Shown in pieces: positions 17,728-27,288 of a stretch of 64,000 bases of DNA. This DNA comes from Rufibacter sp. LB8 (GTDB taxonomy: Bacteria; Bacteroidota; Bacteroidia; Cytophagales; Hymenobacteraceae), in contig NZ_JADALJ010000001.1 in assembly GCF_014876185.1 (NCBI RefSeq), positions 1,488,001-1,552,000 of the forward strand, given 5' to 3'. Position 1 is the first letter of the stretch; each line of letters begins with the position of its first letter. The notes under the pieces are model-generated. The model was not told where the DNA came from. It saw only the letters and a list, made by a program, of their open reading frames with translations, and searched no databases. Made by a program: the position numbers and the translations under genes.

Positions 17728-18111
17728 CTACCTCCTTTTTTCCTCAGTGGCCAAAGCTTGTTTTTCCACTAGTTTCAATAACTCCTTCATCCGGACGCGG
17801 TAGATATTTCCTTCGCCGTTCAAAAGTTCTGTGGGCACACCGGGCGTTTCTTTGCTGAAACTGGCGAAGTACAAATACTTGCCGTCTGGGCTGAAAAAGC
17901 AGGCTAATTCAAAGGTGTTGAAGGCGTTGCCCAGGTTCACGCCTTTCGTTCAGGTTTCTTCTTTATGGCCAGGTACAGTTCACCCAGCTTTAATCCGTCT
18001 TTTAAATCCCAGGAAGACCAGGCCTGGTAGTTCGCGTTTCTGCAGATTATGGGCTTGGGCTGAAATGGAAATACCCAGAAGGCACAGGGCAGGCAGTATT
18101 TTTTTAAACAT
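17728..18111 (-). pseudogene. Remnant of a secreted PD40 (WD40-like beta-propeller) protein
   Basis: A signal peptide starts at ATG 18111 (MFKKILPALCLLGISISAQA). Homology-like sequence then moves between frames: first NYQAWSSWDLKDGLKLGELY in a second frame ending in a stop, then VNLGNAFNTFELACFFSPDG and KYLYFASFSKETPG in a third, the last blade-like motif (SPDGKYLYFAS) being typical of PD40 proteins. The total of under 130 codons is far shorter than such proteins, so internal deletions and at least two frameshifts have occurred. The last 70 codons remain open (17728-17940) but lack a translation start of their own that I trust. Confidence 0.7.
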
Positions 18112-18261
18112 AAGGCAATGGTGCTAATATCTAACAGCTGAATACAAGATAAGACAGCCGCGCTCCCGGTTTCCCCTACCAGTACATAGAAATTTTACGA
18201 TATAGGTGCTGGCAAATTCATTTTAGAAGCGCGCAATTTCTGCTTACCTTCATCTTCTGAA

Positions 18262-21200
18262 ATGACGGAGCCCGAGCAGACTGCCCCCCACGCCCAATAC
18301 CATCCCAATAACTACTTGCTGCCAGGCGTATCAGTGGCTACGCTTACCTACGCCACCATTGCGCGGCATTCCTCTGGTGAGGCCATGGTGGGCGGCACGG
18401 TGGGGTTTGATTTGCAGCCTGTGGTTCTTGAACTGAACAGAGCCGTCATTTCCGGCACCTCGCCGTACGGGCGGTACCCAGAAGTGCAGGTAGAACAAAA
18501 GCCCGAGGGATTGTGGGTGTCCTGCGGTTGCGTGGCGCTGAAAATCGGGCTCTGCGGGCATCAGGCGCAGGTGCTGCAAACGGTGCTCAACCGGCAAGAG
18601 ATCAGGGTATTCTTTGATGCTGCCCTGCGGCGCGAAAAACTGAAGCCCGTGGCGCAGGAATACGGCCTGGCCCAGGAACCAAATCTGGACCGCTATTTTA
18701 AGGTGGCCTACGTGAACAAAGCCCTGGAAATAAAGCCCAGGCTTCCACAATTGCTGCCCGTCACGGCGCAAAGCCAGGCACTGCTGAAAGAGAAACTGGC
18801 CCCAGCCCAGCCCCTGCCCTTTTTATCTTCAAAAAGCACTGAAACTACCGGCACGCAACAGATTCTGGTATTGTCTGAACACAAGTATTACAAGCATTTC
18901 ACGGTAGAGCTGTACACGGCGGCCACCACGCAAAACGGCAAGGTCAAGAACCCGCTCACGCTATTGTCACCGGTAGATTTTATCTGGCAGACAGACCAGC
19001 CCCAAGAACTTAAATTCTATTCGGCGGTGGCGCGGTTTCAGAACAATTATGACGGGGCAGAGGCGTCTGCCGCTGATCTGCAGGCGCTGCAGGCCTTGGT
19101 GGCTAACCCCAAAAAATTACCGGTGTACCATCACCTGCCCGAGGTTTCTGCCAACATAACCGCCAGTTCTGTCCAAGCAGTGCAAGTTTTGCATGTGCCA
19201 TTGGAGTTGGTGCTGGAAGTGCAGGCCCAGGACGATTTTTACAGCATCACCGGTTTGCTGTACCTGGAACAGCAACCGTATTTGCTCAAGCACCTTTCCC
19301 TTAAATACGGCCATTTTCTGCAACTGGAAAACCGTTTGTATTTGCTGCACAACCCAGACGTGCGCCGGGTGCTGGACTTCTTCCAGAAGCGCAGTTTCCA
19401 TCTCTTGATCCACGCCTCCAAGCTTCAGGAGTTCAAGGAAAATGTGTTGGCTAACCTGGAGGCGCGCATCAAAATTTCCTACGCCTATTTAAAACCCGCC
19501 ACCACCAAACAGCTCACCGAGCAGGGCTTTGACGGGGAGCGCGAGCAGATCATTTACCTTTCTGACTCAGAGGATTTCATCTTGCTCACGCCCGTCATGC
19601 GCTACGGCCACGTGGAGGTGCCGGTTCTCAGCTACAAACAGATTCACGCCACCGACGCCAAAGGCCATTCTTTTACCGTGCACCGCGACCGCGAGGCGGA
19701 ATTGCAACTCACCGCCGCCATTGTACAGCAGCACCCGCACTTCAAAGAGCAACTGCACCTAGATAGTTTCTACCTCCACAAAGACCGGTTTCTGGCCCAG
19801 GACTGGTTTCTTCACGCGTTTGAGGCCTGGCGAAACAAAAAAATCACGCTGCTAGGTTTCAAGGACCTGAAGCAAACCAAACTCAGTCCGCACAAGGCCA
19901 CTATTTCTATGTTGGTGACCAGCGGCATCAATTGGTTTGACACCTCCTTAAATGTCCAATTCGGGAATCAGAAAGCGGCGCTGAAGCATTTGCACAGGGC
20001 TCTCAGAAAAAAAAGCAGGTTTGTGACTTTAGATGACGGCACCCAGGGCATTCTGCCCGAAGAATGGCTGGAGCGCCTGCAAAAACTGTTCTCGGCCGCG
20101 GAAGTGGTAGGCGAAAAACTGCGCACGCCCAAAGTCAACTTCGCGCAGCTGGAAGAACTCTATGACCAAGAAGTGCTGAGCCCAGAAGTAAGGAAGGAAG
20201 TGGCGCTCTACCACCAGACCTTAGCCCAACAAGACGGTATTCCGGAAGTAGAAGTGCCCGCAGAACTGCAAACCACCTTGCGTGACTACCAGCGGCAGGG
20301 CCTCAACTGGCTCTGTTTTCTGGACCAGTTTACCTTTGGCGGCTGTCTGGCAGATGACATGGGCTTGGGCAAAACGGTGCAGGTGTTGGCTTTCTTTTTA
20401 GTGCAACAGCAGCGCCACCCCCACACCACCAACCTGGTGGTTGTGCCCACCTCGTTGCTGTTCAACTGGCAGGAGGAGATTCAGAAATTCGCGCCCACGC
20501 TGAAAGTCATGACCAGTTACGGGAAAAACCGGGTCAAGCATCCGCAGGAAATAGCTGGGTTTGACGTGGTGCTCACTACGTACGGCACCTTGCTCTCTGA
20601 TAGTATGGTGCTCAAAAATTGCCCGTTCAATTACGTGGTGCTGGATGAAAGCCAGGCCATCAAAAACCCGGAATCTGAGCGGTACCAGGCGGCCAGGCTT
20701 TTGCAGGCGCGCAACCGGCTGGTGCTCACGGGCACGCCGCTGGAGAATAACACCTATGATTTGTATGGGCAATTGTCGTTTGCCGTGCCGGGTTTATTGG
20801 GCAGCAAGCGGCACTTCAGGGACCATTATTCAAAACCCATTGACCAGTTCAAAGACAGCCGCCGTGCCAAGGAACTGCAGCGCAAAATAAAGCCGTTTCT
20901 GCTCAGGCGCACCAAAGAACAGGTAGCCCAGGAATTGCCCGACAAAACCGAGATGGTGCTGTACTGCGAAATGGGCCAGGACCAACGCAAAATCTACGCA
21001 GCGCATGAACTGGAGATTAGGGAATTCATTTCGGCGCAGGGCGAGGACGAGATTCAGAAAAGCCCCATGCACGTGCTGCGCGGCCTCACGCGCCTGCGCC
21101 AGATCTGCAACTCCCCCGCCCTGCTGCCCGAGGAAGCCGCCTACGGGGAGGCCAGCGCCAAACTGGACGTGCTGTTAGAACAGATTGAAAGCAAAGCGCC

Positions 21201-21657
21201 GCACCACAAGATTCTGGTGTTCTCCCAGTTTGTGTCCATGCTCACCTTGATTCAGGCCGAACTGGTCAAACGAGGCATCTCCTATTCTTTGCTCACCGGC
21301 CAAACCAAAGACCGGATGGGCGCGGTAGCAAAATTCCAGGAGCAGGAAGACGTGCGCGTGTTTTTGATCAGCCTGAAAGCGGGCGGCACCGGCCTTAACT
21401 TAACCCGCGCCGATTATGTGTATTTGGTGGACCCCTGGTGGAACCCCGCCGTGGAAAACCAGGCCATTGACCGCACTTACCGCATTGGCCAAACCAAAAA
21501 CGTGGTGGCCGTGCGCCTTATCTGCCCTGGCACCGTGGAAGAGAAAATCATGAAGCTGCAGGCCAGCAAAAAGGAACTGGTGCACGACCTGATCAAAACC
21601 GACGGCGGCGTGCTGAACGGTTTCAGCAAACAGGAACTGCTGGCGTTGTTGGGTTGA
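18262..21657 (+). CDS. SWIM zinc finger plus SNF2/DEAD-like helicase
   Basis: 1131 residues. The N-terminal part contains a SWIM-type zinc motif (SCGCVALKIGLCGHQ: Cys88, Cys90, Cys98, His100). A long family-specific middle follows. The SNF2 ATPase occupies about 670-1131: motif I ADDMGLGKTVQVLAFF (Lys704), motif II VLDESQAIKNPES (DES at 795-797), motif III LTGTPLENNTYDLYGQ, and in the second RecA lobe LISLKAGGTGLNLT and QAIDRTYRIGQTKNV. SNF2 enzymes use ATP to translocate on double-stranded DNA. The bacterial SWIM-SNF2 proteins (RapA/HepA relatives) have no fixed role. It stands alone, and hairpin copy 9 begins 3 bases after the stop codon. Confidence 0.93.
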   Translation: MTEPEQTAPHAQYHPNNYLLPGVSVATLTYATIARHSSGEAMVGGTVGFDLQPVVLELNRAVISGTSPYGRYPEVQVEQKPEGLWVSCGCVALKIGLCGHQAQVLQTVLNRQEIRVFFDAALRREKLKPVAQEYGLAQEPNLDRYFKVAYVNKALEIKPRLPQLLPVTAQSQALLKEKLAPAQPLPFLSSKSTETTGTQQILVLSEHKYYKHFTVELYTAATTQNGKVKNPLTLLSPVDFIWQTDQPQELKFYSAVARFQNNYDGAEASAADLQALQALVANPKKLPVYHHLPEVSANITASSVQAVQVLHVPLELVLEVQAQDDFYSITGLLYLEQQPYLLKHLSLKYGHFLQLENRLYLLHNPDVRRVLDFFQKRSFHLLIHASKLQEFKENVLANLEARIKISYAYLKPATTKQLTEQGFDGEREQIIYLSDSEDFILLTPVMRYGHVEVPVLSYKQIHATDAKGHSFTVHRDREAELQLTAAIVQQHPHFKEQLHLDSFYLHKDRFLAQDWFLHAFEAWRNKKITLLGFKDLKQTKLSPHKATISMLVTSGINWFDTSLNVQFGNQKAALKHLHRALRKKSRFVTLDDGTQGILPEEWLERLQKLFSAAEVVGEKLRTPKVNFAQLEELYDQEVLSPEVRKEVALYHQTLAQQDGIPEVEVPAELQTTLRDYQRQGLNWLCFLDQFTFGGCLADDMGLGKTVQVLAFFLVQQQRHPHTTNLVVVPTSLLFNWQEEIQKFAPTLKVMTSYGKNRVKHPQEIAGFDVVLTTYGTLLSDSMVLKNCPFNYVVLDESQAIKNPESERYQAARLLQARNRLVLTGTPLENNTYDLYGQLSFAVPGLLGSKRHFRDHYSKPIDQFKDSRRAKELQRKIKPFLLRRTKEQVAQELPDKTEMVLYCEMGQDQRKIYAAHELEIREFISAQGEDEIQKSPMHVLRGLTRLRQICNSPALLPEEAAYGEASAKLDVLLEQIESKAPHHKILVFSQFVSMLTLIQAELVKRGISYSLLTGQTKDRMGAVAKFQEQEDVRVFLISLKAGGTGLNLTRADYVYLVDPWWNPAVENQAIDRTYRIGQTKNVVAVRLICPGTVEEKIMKLQASKKELVHDLIKTDGGVLNGFSKQELLALLG

Positions 21658-21660
21658 GAG

Positions 21661-21702
21661 GCGTTTTCGGGCTCCATTCTGGAAATGAAGCCGAAAACAG
21701 GA
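21661..21702. repeat. Palindromic hairpin element, copy 9
   Basis: GCGTTTTCGGGCTCCATTCTG with a right arm AAATGAAGCCGAAAACAGG. The inner stem is slipped (CTCCATT against AATGAAG). It starts right after the SNF2 stop codon. Confidence 0.82.
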
Positions 21703-21869
21703 AAAACTTTTTCAGTAGCCCGGCAGCAAAGGAATATAACTAATCGGTTTTGAATGAAGTACTTAGGCAGTGAGGACTGAAAACCTTCGTTTACACCATC
21801 AAAAAACAGTTTTCCCCTTAGCTGTTGGTGCTTATCTTGGTTTTTCAATTCCAACCTAACCAACCCTTT

Positions 21870-22973
21870 ATGCTTTTTTCATCCCCCGGCAGCACCAGGT
21901 TTAGCGTGTTTTTTTTCCTGTGTTGCCTCGTCTTCTTCCCTAAAACCACCTGGGCAAAGCAGCAGCAGGAACCGCTGGAGATTCTGATTGTGGCGTCGGC
22001 GCACCAGAACACCCTGGCCGCAGAGAAATACCGGCCCGTCATAGAAAAGCTCAAGAAGTACAACCCAGACATGGTGTTTGGCGAGTATATGTCCAGCCCA
22101 GACCACAAAGCCGCCCTGGAAGCCGGGTACTGGAACAAAGCCAATGATGAAAAACGGTTGGCCTACCTGCGCAGCCTAAGTCCCAAGCAAACCAAAACCA
22201 GCCCTAAGCACATCACCAAAGCGTACGCTGCGCTGGCTAAAAACCCCAACAACCACCAAGCACGCATGCAACTGGCCCGCGACCTGTATTTTACCCATGA
22301 CCGCGGCAACGCCGAGTATCAGTTCTTTGTGCTGGAAACCCAACTTCTGCCCCAGTTCAACCAGCAACAGCAGGCCTCGTACCGCCAGCAATTCGGTCTT
22401 TCAGATTCGCTTAAGAGCAGAAGCATTGTGCGCGTGAACAGCGAGTACCACAAGATTTTCTTTCCGCTGGTCTATGAACTCAAGCACCCCCAGATTTACC
22501 CCATGGACTGCCAGAAATATGACAATGACTGGAACCAGGCCTGGGGAAGCGCCGCCGTTCTTATGAAGGAGATGGAGCAGAAAGCCGCCGCAGATTCTAC
22601 CTCAGCGGCGAGCCAAACCCAGAAACGAATCAACCAATTCATGGAAGCCGGCTGGAAGGATGCCTACGCCAACAAGCTGAGCGGGTACGCCTTCATGAAC
22701 TCGGCGGGCTATGCCAAAATAGATGCGGCGCAGAATTTCTATGGCGGACCCACTTTTTACGGCGCACCCGGTTTCCCCACCCAGGAAGTACAGCAGATGA
22801 TTCATTTCTGGACGCTCAGGAACCAGGCCATGTGCGAGAATATCATCAGGCAGGCCAAGGAGAAAGGCGCCAAAAAAGTAGTGGTGGCCGTGGGTTCCTC
22901 GCACCGCTCCTGGATGGAGGACATCCTCAAAACCATGCCCGGCGTGAAACTGGTGAACTACAACGAAATCTAG
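21870..22973 (+). CDS. DUF5694 domain-containing secreted protein
   Basis: 367 residues from ATG 21870, with a hydrophobic signal segment (FSVFFFLCCLVFFPKTTWA) cleaved near Ala-Lys. The mature N-terminus EILIVASAHQNTLAAEKYRP and the VFGEYMSSPDH block are characteristic of DUF5694, and KEKGAKKVVVAVGSSHRSWM near the end recalls the TraB/PrgY-like GxxH pattern, to which this family may be distantly related. Function unknown. It is convergent with the MFS gene, sharing hairpin copy 10. The frame is open 15 codons further upstream. Confidence 0.8.
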   Translation: MLFSSPGSTRFSVFFFLCCLVFFPKTTWAKQQQEPLEILIVASAHQNTLAAEKYRPVIEKLKKYNPDMVFGEYMSSPDHKAALEAGYWNKANDEKRLAYLRSLSPKQTKTSPKHITKAYAALAKNPNNHQARMQLARDLYFTHDRGNAEYQFFVLETQLLPQFNQQQQASYRQQFGLSDSLKSRSIVRVNSEYHKIFFPLVYELKHPQIYPMDCQKYDNDWNQAWGSAAVLMKEMEQKAAADSTSAASQTQKRINQFMEAGWKDAYANKLSGYAFMNSAGYAKIDAAQNFYGGPTFYGAPGFPTQEVQQMIHFWTLRNQAMCENIIRQAKEKGAKKVVVAVGSSHRSWMEDILKTMPGVKLVNYNEI

Positions 22974-22992
22974 ATTTCACCTACACGTTTAC

Positions 22993-23038
22993 CTCCCGTT
23001 TTGGGGCTCATTTCTGGAAATGAGCCCAAAAACGGGAG
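22993..23038. repeat. Palindromic hairpin element, copy 10 (variant stem)
   Basis: CTCCCGTTTTGGGGCTCATTT and its complement GAAATGAGCCCAAAAACGGGAG, centre CTG. CGGG is replaced by GGGG with C-to-A compensation, and CTCCC/GGGAG is copy-specific. It lies between two convergent genes, 20 bp from one stop and 5 bp from the other. Confidence 0.93.
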
Positions 23039-23042
23039 TTTT

Positions 23043-24176
23043 TTATTTCGGCAGCCGGAAGAACATGCGGGAAATAGGCACCAGCATCAGCCCCGCCACC
23101 GCGAAGGTCACAAAAGACAGCTTCAAACTCAGCGCATGCGCCAGGTAGCCAATCATGGGCGGCCCCAGCAACATGCCCACAATGCCAAAGGTGGTGAGCA
23201 GAGAAATCACAATGCCCGGCGAATAATTGGGCGATGCTCCCGCCAGCGTATAGGTCATGGGAATGACAGAAGCTGCCCCAAACCCCACCATGCTGAAGCC
23301 CACCAGCGCCGGCCAAAAACTGGGAAACAGCACCGCCAGGCCAATGCCCGAAAAAATGAGCAACCCGCTGGCCATATAGGTTTTGGGCATGCCCAGCCGG
23401 TCCACTACCTTGTCTGAGACAAACCGTGAGAGCGCCATAAAGGTCATGAACACCAGGTAGCCCACCGTGAAAATCTCCTCTTTCACCACCTGCTGGAAAT
23501 AAATGCCGCTCCAGTCAAACATACCGCCCTCACACACCGCCGCCAGAAAAATCAGCAGGCCCAGGTACAAGATAAAAGGATCTGGCTTTCTGAGCGAGAG
23601 TTTGTTCCCGGCCGGGGCCTGGTCTTTCTGCAGCAAATGCCGGAACGCCACCAGGGCACTCACGGCGCTCAGCCCGGCTACTGTCATCAAGTGCGGCAGC
23701 ATGTCTATGTTCAAAGAAACCAGCACGGTGGTAATACCCACCCCCACAATGCCGCCCGTACTCCAAAGCCCATGGAAAGCGCCGTTGATTTTCTTTTCGG
23801 CCCGCTTCTGCAGGTTGATGGCCTGCGTGTTTACGGCAATGTTGAAGATGCGCATGCTCAACGAGAACACAAACAGCACCGCCACCAATGAGAAAGAGGT
23901 AGTAGCCAACGGAATACAGGCCAGGGAAAAACAAGTCAGCAGGAAACCTGCCGCCAGGGGCACGCGCGTCTCAAACTTTGACACCAGCCACCCCGACAGC
24001 GGCAAGCCAATCAACGAACTCACCGGCATGGTCAGCAAGACAGAACCCAGCTCGGCCTCGTTCAGGCCCAGGTTCATTTTAATGGTAGGAATACGCGCCG
24101 CCCAACTGGAGAAATTCACCCCCGACAGGAAAAAGAAAACACTGAGGGCAACGCGTTGCCGCGAAAGGATGGACAT
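23043..24176 (-). CDS. MFS transporter, YbjJ-like
   Basis: 377 residues with about 12 hydrophobic segments in two halves. The N-terminus (LSVFFFLSGVNFSSWAARIP followed by LNEAELGSVLL and GLPLSGWLVSKFETR) resembles the E. coli YbjJ group of major facilitators, with the interdomain cytoplasmic loop around HLLQKDQAPAGNKLSLRKPD. Substrate unknown. Start ATG 24176 (MSILSRQR); a TTG two codons earlier is less likely. The 571-bp gap upstream holds two hairpin copies. Confidence 0.88.
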   Translation of the reverse strand: MSILSRQRVALSVFFFLSGVNFSSWAARIPTIKMNLGLNEAELGSVLLTMPVSSLIGLPLSGWLVSKFETRVPLAAGFLLTCFSLACIPLATTSFSLVAVLFVFSLSMRIFNIAVNTQAINLQKRAEKKINGAFHGLWSTGGIVGVGITTVLVSLNIDMLPHLMTVAGLSAVSALVAFRHLLQKDQAPAGNKLSLRKPDPFILYLGLLIFLAAVCEGGMFDWSGIYFQQVVKEEIFTVGYLVFMTFMALSRFVSDKVVDRLGMPKTYMASGLLIFSGIGLAVLFPSFWPALVGFSMVGFGAASVIPMTYTLAGASPNYSPGIVISLLTTFGIVGMLLGPPMIGYLAHALSLKLSFVTFAVAGLMLVPISRMFFRLPK

Positions 24177-24311
24177 ATTCAATTAAAAACGCAAGTAGGC
24201 CAATTTTCCGCAAACCCTGCCGCAGCCCGCAAAAGTCTTGCCTCTTGATAGGTTAGGACGAATTGGCAAAAACTGGTTCTACGAATAGACGGACGAATGG
24301 CTGCCGGAAAA

Positions 24312-24357
24312 TTTCCGTTTTCGGGCTCATTTCTGAAAACGAGGCCGAAAACGGAAA
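24312..24357. repeat. Palindromic hairpin element, copy 11
   Basis: TTTCCGTTTTCGGGCTCATTT, centre CTGA, AAACGAGGCCGAAAACGGAAA. Two mismatches in the inner right arm. Confidence 0.88.
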
Positions 24358-24516
24358 CTCCCCATGGGACCTTTAAGGTGTTTTCACGAAGTAGAAGAAA
24401 ACCTCTGCGGGAAGGTTCGCTAATTAAACTATTCCGCCAGACCAGATTTTAAGGTAGACAGAGGCACGCTTCACCATGATTCTACATTAATAAAGCAGCG
24501 GCGCGGGAAAGCGTTA

Positions 24517-24675
24517 ACCCACCCCTGCCCCTCCCAGGAGGGGAATATCAGCATGCCTAGAAAAATTTCCAACACGGGCTTGTTACCCTCTTAATAAGCT
24601 GTCGAAAGACGCCAAGCAAAACGAACAACTGGACTATGCCTTCTAACTCCCCTCCTGGGAGGGGCGGGGGTAGGT
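24517..24675. repeat. Inverted pair of a CCCCTCCTGGGAGGGG-type repeat
   Basis: The 28-bp arms at 24517-24544 and 24648-24675 are complementary at 26 positions and enclose 103 bp. Each arm also contains its own short palindrome (CCTCCCAGGAGG). A shorter relative lies at 40749-40783. No coding sequence lies between the arms, so this is a pair of repeats rather than an insertion sequence. Confidence 0.75.
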
Positions 24676-24693
24676 CACCGCTTCCAGACTAAA

Positions 24694-24735
24694 TCCTGTT
24701 TTCGGTCTCATTTTGAAAAACGAGGCCAAAAACGG
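24694..24735. repeat. Palindromic hairpin element, copy 12 (degenerate)
   Basis: TCCTGTTTTCGGTCTCATTTT and AAAACGAGGCCAAAAACGG. Several unpaired positions; it looks like a decayed copy just downstream of the UvrA-like gene stop. Confidence 0.75.
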
Positions 24736-24747
24736 CCAGATCAGGCA

Positions 24748-27288
24748 TTATTGACGCTGAATTTCCTTCGCCAGAAACGGCGCCGTCTTGCTGGCTTTCA
24801 CCTTCGCTACATTATCCGGCGGGCCGGCGGCGACAATCTGACCTCCTTCTTCTCCCGCCCCCGGGCCAATATCCAGGACCCAGTCTGAGGCGGCGGCTAC
24901 GCGCATGGTGTGTTCTACTACAATTACGGTGTTGCCGGCGTCTACCAGTTTCTCCAGTTGAGCCATGAGTTTCTCCACGTCTGCCGGGTGCAAACCCGTG
25001 GTGGGTTCATCTAAGATGTACAGGCTGTTGCCCCTTGATAATCGTTGCAGTTCCGTGGCAAGCTTAATGCGTTGGGCCTCCCCGCCAGAGAGTTCGGTGG
25101 CCGGTTGGCCCAGGCGAAGGTAGCCCAGGCCTACTTCGCGCAGCACGGTGAGGGCACGGTGGATGGCGGGTTCCTCGTCGAAAAATTCCCAGGCGGAATC
25201 AACGGTTAAATCCAATACCTGAGCAATGTTGAGATCGCGGTACGTCACTTCCAGGGTTGGGGCGTTGTAGCGGGCGCCGTGGCAGACGGGGCAGGGCGCG
25301 TACACGCTGGGCAGGAAAAGCAGTTCCACCATCACAAAGCCCTCGCCGGTGCAGTTCTCGCACCTTCCTTTGGCCACGTTAAAGGAGAACCTACCCGCGT
25401 CATACCGCCGTTTTTTGGCCATCGGCGTGGCCGCAAAAAGTTTGCGCACGTGGTCAAACAAGCCGGTGTAGGTGGCCATGTTGGAGCGCGGCGTCCGCCC
25501 GATGGCCTTCTGGTCTACCCGCACCAGGCGCTTGATCTGCTCCATGCCGCTCACAATCCGGCCGCCCAGGGTTTGCGGGGCTTTGCTTTCCAGCGCGTCT
25601 CCCTCCTCTTCCTCCGGATGGATTTCCTGCCCCAGATGTTCGGCCACCAGTTCCACCAGCACCTGACTCACCAGACTGCTTTTGCCCGAGCCCGAGACGC
25701 CCGTGACGGTGGTGAACACGCCTAATGGAAACTCCGCATCCAGGTTCTGCAGGTTGTTGCGGGTGACGCCGCTTAGTTTGAGCCAGCCCGTTGGCGTACG
25801 TCGCTCCCGGTTCTCTACGGGCGTTGAGCCGAACAAATACGCAGCAGTTTGGGAATTAGTGACTTTTTGCAGGCCTTCGGGCACGCCGCTGTAGAGAATC
25901 TCGCCGCCTTTCTCACCGGCCGCCGGGCCTACATCCACCAACCAATCGGCTTGCCGGATCACGTCTACATTATGCTCCACCACAAACAGTGAATTTCCCG
26001 CTTGCTTCAGGTTCTCCAAAGCTGTGAGCAGCGCCACCGTGTCACTGGGGTGCAGGCCCGCCGAAGGTTCGTCCAGCACGTACACCACGCCAAACAAATG
26101 CGAGTACAACTGCGTGGCCAGCCGCAGGCGCTGCAATTCACCCGGCGATAAGGTTGGCGTGCTTCGTTCCAGAGACAGATACCCCAAACCCAAATCAAGC
26201 AGCACCTGAATGCGGGCGGTCAAATCCTGGGCAATGCGCTGTTTTACAATCACCTGCTCAGGGTGTTCCTGGTCCTGTCTGGTTTGGCCGCTGGCCGATG
26301 CCGTCCCGTAAGGGGCAAGCAAATCCGCCACCCGTTTCAGAGGCAACCGCGAAAACTCCGTGATGTCTAGTCCGGCGAATGTCACGGAGAGCGAGGCGGG
26401 GTTCAGGCGCTTGCCCTGACAGGTGGGGCAGTCGGTGTGGAGCATATATTGCATCACCCGCTTTTTCATCTGGGGGCTGTTGGTGTTGGCAAACGTATGG
26501 AACACATGCCGCCGGGCGCTGGTGAACGTGCCCATGTAGTTGGGTTCCTCTTTGCGTTTGAGGGCGCGCTGGGTTTGCTCGGGAGTGTAGCCGGGGTACA
26601 CGGGCACCACGGGTTGGTCCTCGGTAAAAAGTATCCAATCACGCTGTTTCTGCGGAAGGTCTTTCCATTGTTTGTCCACATCATAGCCCAGGGTCACCAG
26701 AATGTCGCGCTGGTTTTGGCCGCCCCAGGCGGTGGGCCAGGCGGCAATGGCCCGCTCCCGAATGGTGAGGCTGGGGTCGGGCACCATGCTTTGCTCCGTC
26801 ACGTCATAGATGCGGCCAAGGCCGTGGCAGGTGGGGCACGCGCCCTCGGGAGTGTTAGGACTAAACGCCTCGGCGTAGATGATGGGCTGGCCTTTGGGGT
26901 AGTCGCCGGCCCGGCTGTAGAGCATGCGCACCAGGTTAGAAAGGGTGGTCACGCTGCCCACGCTGGAGCGGGTGGTGGGCGTGCCGCGCTGCTGTTGCAG
27001 CGCCACCGCCGGCGGAAGCCCCTCAATGGCGTCTACCTCGGGCACGGCCATCTGGTGGAACAGCCGCCGGGCGTACGGACTCACGCTCTCCAGGTAACGG
27101 CGCTGGGCCTCGGCGTACAACGTGCCAAATGCCAACGACGACTTGCCCGAGCCCGACACGCCCGTGAACACCACCAGCGCATTTCTGGGAATGGTGAGGT
27201 CAACGTTCTTGAGGTTGTGTTCCCGCGCGCCCCGCACGGTGACATAGCCGGTGAACGGTTTTTTATCTAAAGGTGGCGTCTTCTTCAT
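24748..27288 (-). CDS. Class II UvrA-like ABC excinuclease subunit
   Basis: 846 residues from ATG 27288, shorter than housekeeping UvrA (about 940). Two ABC ATPase halves are complete: GVSGSGKSSLAFGTLYAEAQ at the first Walker A and GVSGSGKSSLVSQVL at the second, signatures LSPGELQRLRLATQL and LSGGEAQRIKLATEL, and Walker B VYVLDEPSAGLHP and LYILDEPTTGLHP. Zinc-finger cysteines CPTCHGLG and CENCTGEG...CPVCHG are present. The reduced insertion region and divergent start of the zinc block (AFSPNTPEGACPTC) suggest a class II UvrA2-type protein, a group linked to DNA damage or drug resistance rather than core repair. Monocistronic. Confidence 0.9.
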   Translation of the reverse strand: MKKTPPLDKKPFTGYVTVRGAREHNLKNVDLTIPRNALVVFTGVSGSGKSSLAFGTLYAEAQRRYLESVSPYARRLFHQMAVPEVDAIEGLPPAVALQQQRGTPTTRSSVGSVTTLSNLVRMLYSRAGDYPKGQPIIYAEAFSPNTPEGACPTCHGLGRIYDVTEQSMVPDPSLTIRERAIAAWPTAWGGQNQRDILVTLGYDVDKQWKDLPQKQRDWILFTEDQPVVPVYPGYTPEQTQRALKRKEEPNYMGTFTSARRHVFHTFANTNSPQMKKRVMQYMLHTDCPTCQGKRLNPASLSVTFAGLDITEFSRLPLKRVADLLAPYGTASASGQTRQDQEHPEQVIVKQRIAQDLTARIQVLLDLGLGYLSLERSTPTLSPGELQRLRLATQLYSHLFGVVYVLDEPSAGLHPSDTVALLTALENLKQAGNSLFVVEHNVDVIRQADWLVDVGPAAGEKGGEILYSGVPEGLQKVTNSQTAAYLFGSTPVENRERRTPTGWLKLSGVTRNNLQNLDAEFPLGVFTTVTGVSGSGKSSLVSQVLVELVAEHLGQEIHPEEEEGDALESKAPQTLGGRIVSGMEQIKRLVRVDQKAIGRTPRSNMATYTGLFDHVRKLFAATPMAKKRRYDAGRFSFNVAKGRCENCTGEGFVMVELLFLPSVYAPCPVCHGARYNAPTLEVTYRDLNIAQVLDLTVDSAWEFFDEEPAIHRALTVLREVGLGYLRLGQPATELSGGEAQRIKLATELQRLSRGNSLYILDEPTTGLHPADVEKLMAQLEKLVDAGNTVIVVEHTMRVAAASDWVLDIGPGAGEEGGQIVAAGPPDNVAKVKASKTAPFLAKEIQRQ

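Larger units (their letters stand above)
24177..24747. other. Repeat-rich intergenic region
   Basis: This 571-bp gap contains hairpin copies 11 and 12 and a 28-bp inverted pair of a second, C/G-rich repeat family (24517-24544 and 24648-24675). I see no gene. Confidence 0.7.

Noticed and set aside
26437-27270. + strand open frame of 277 codons
   Set aside because: Antisense to the UvrA-like gene, which has complete ABC motifs.
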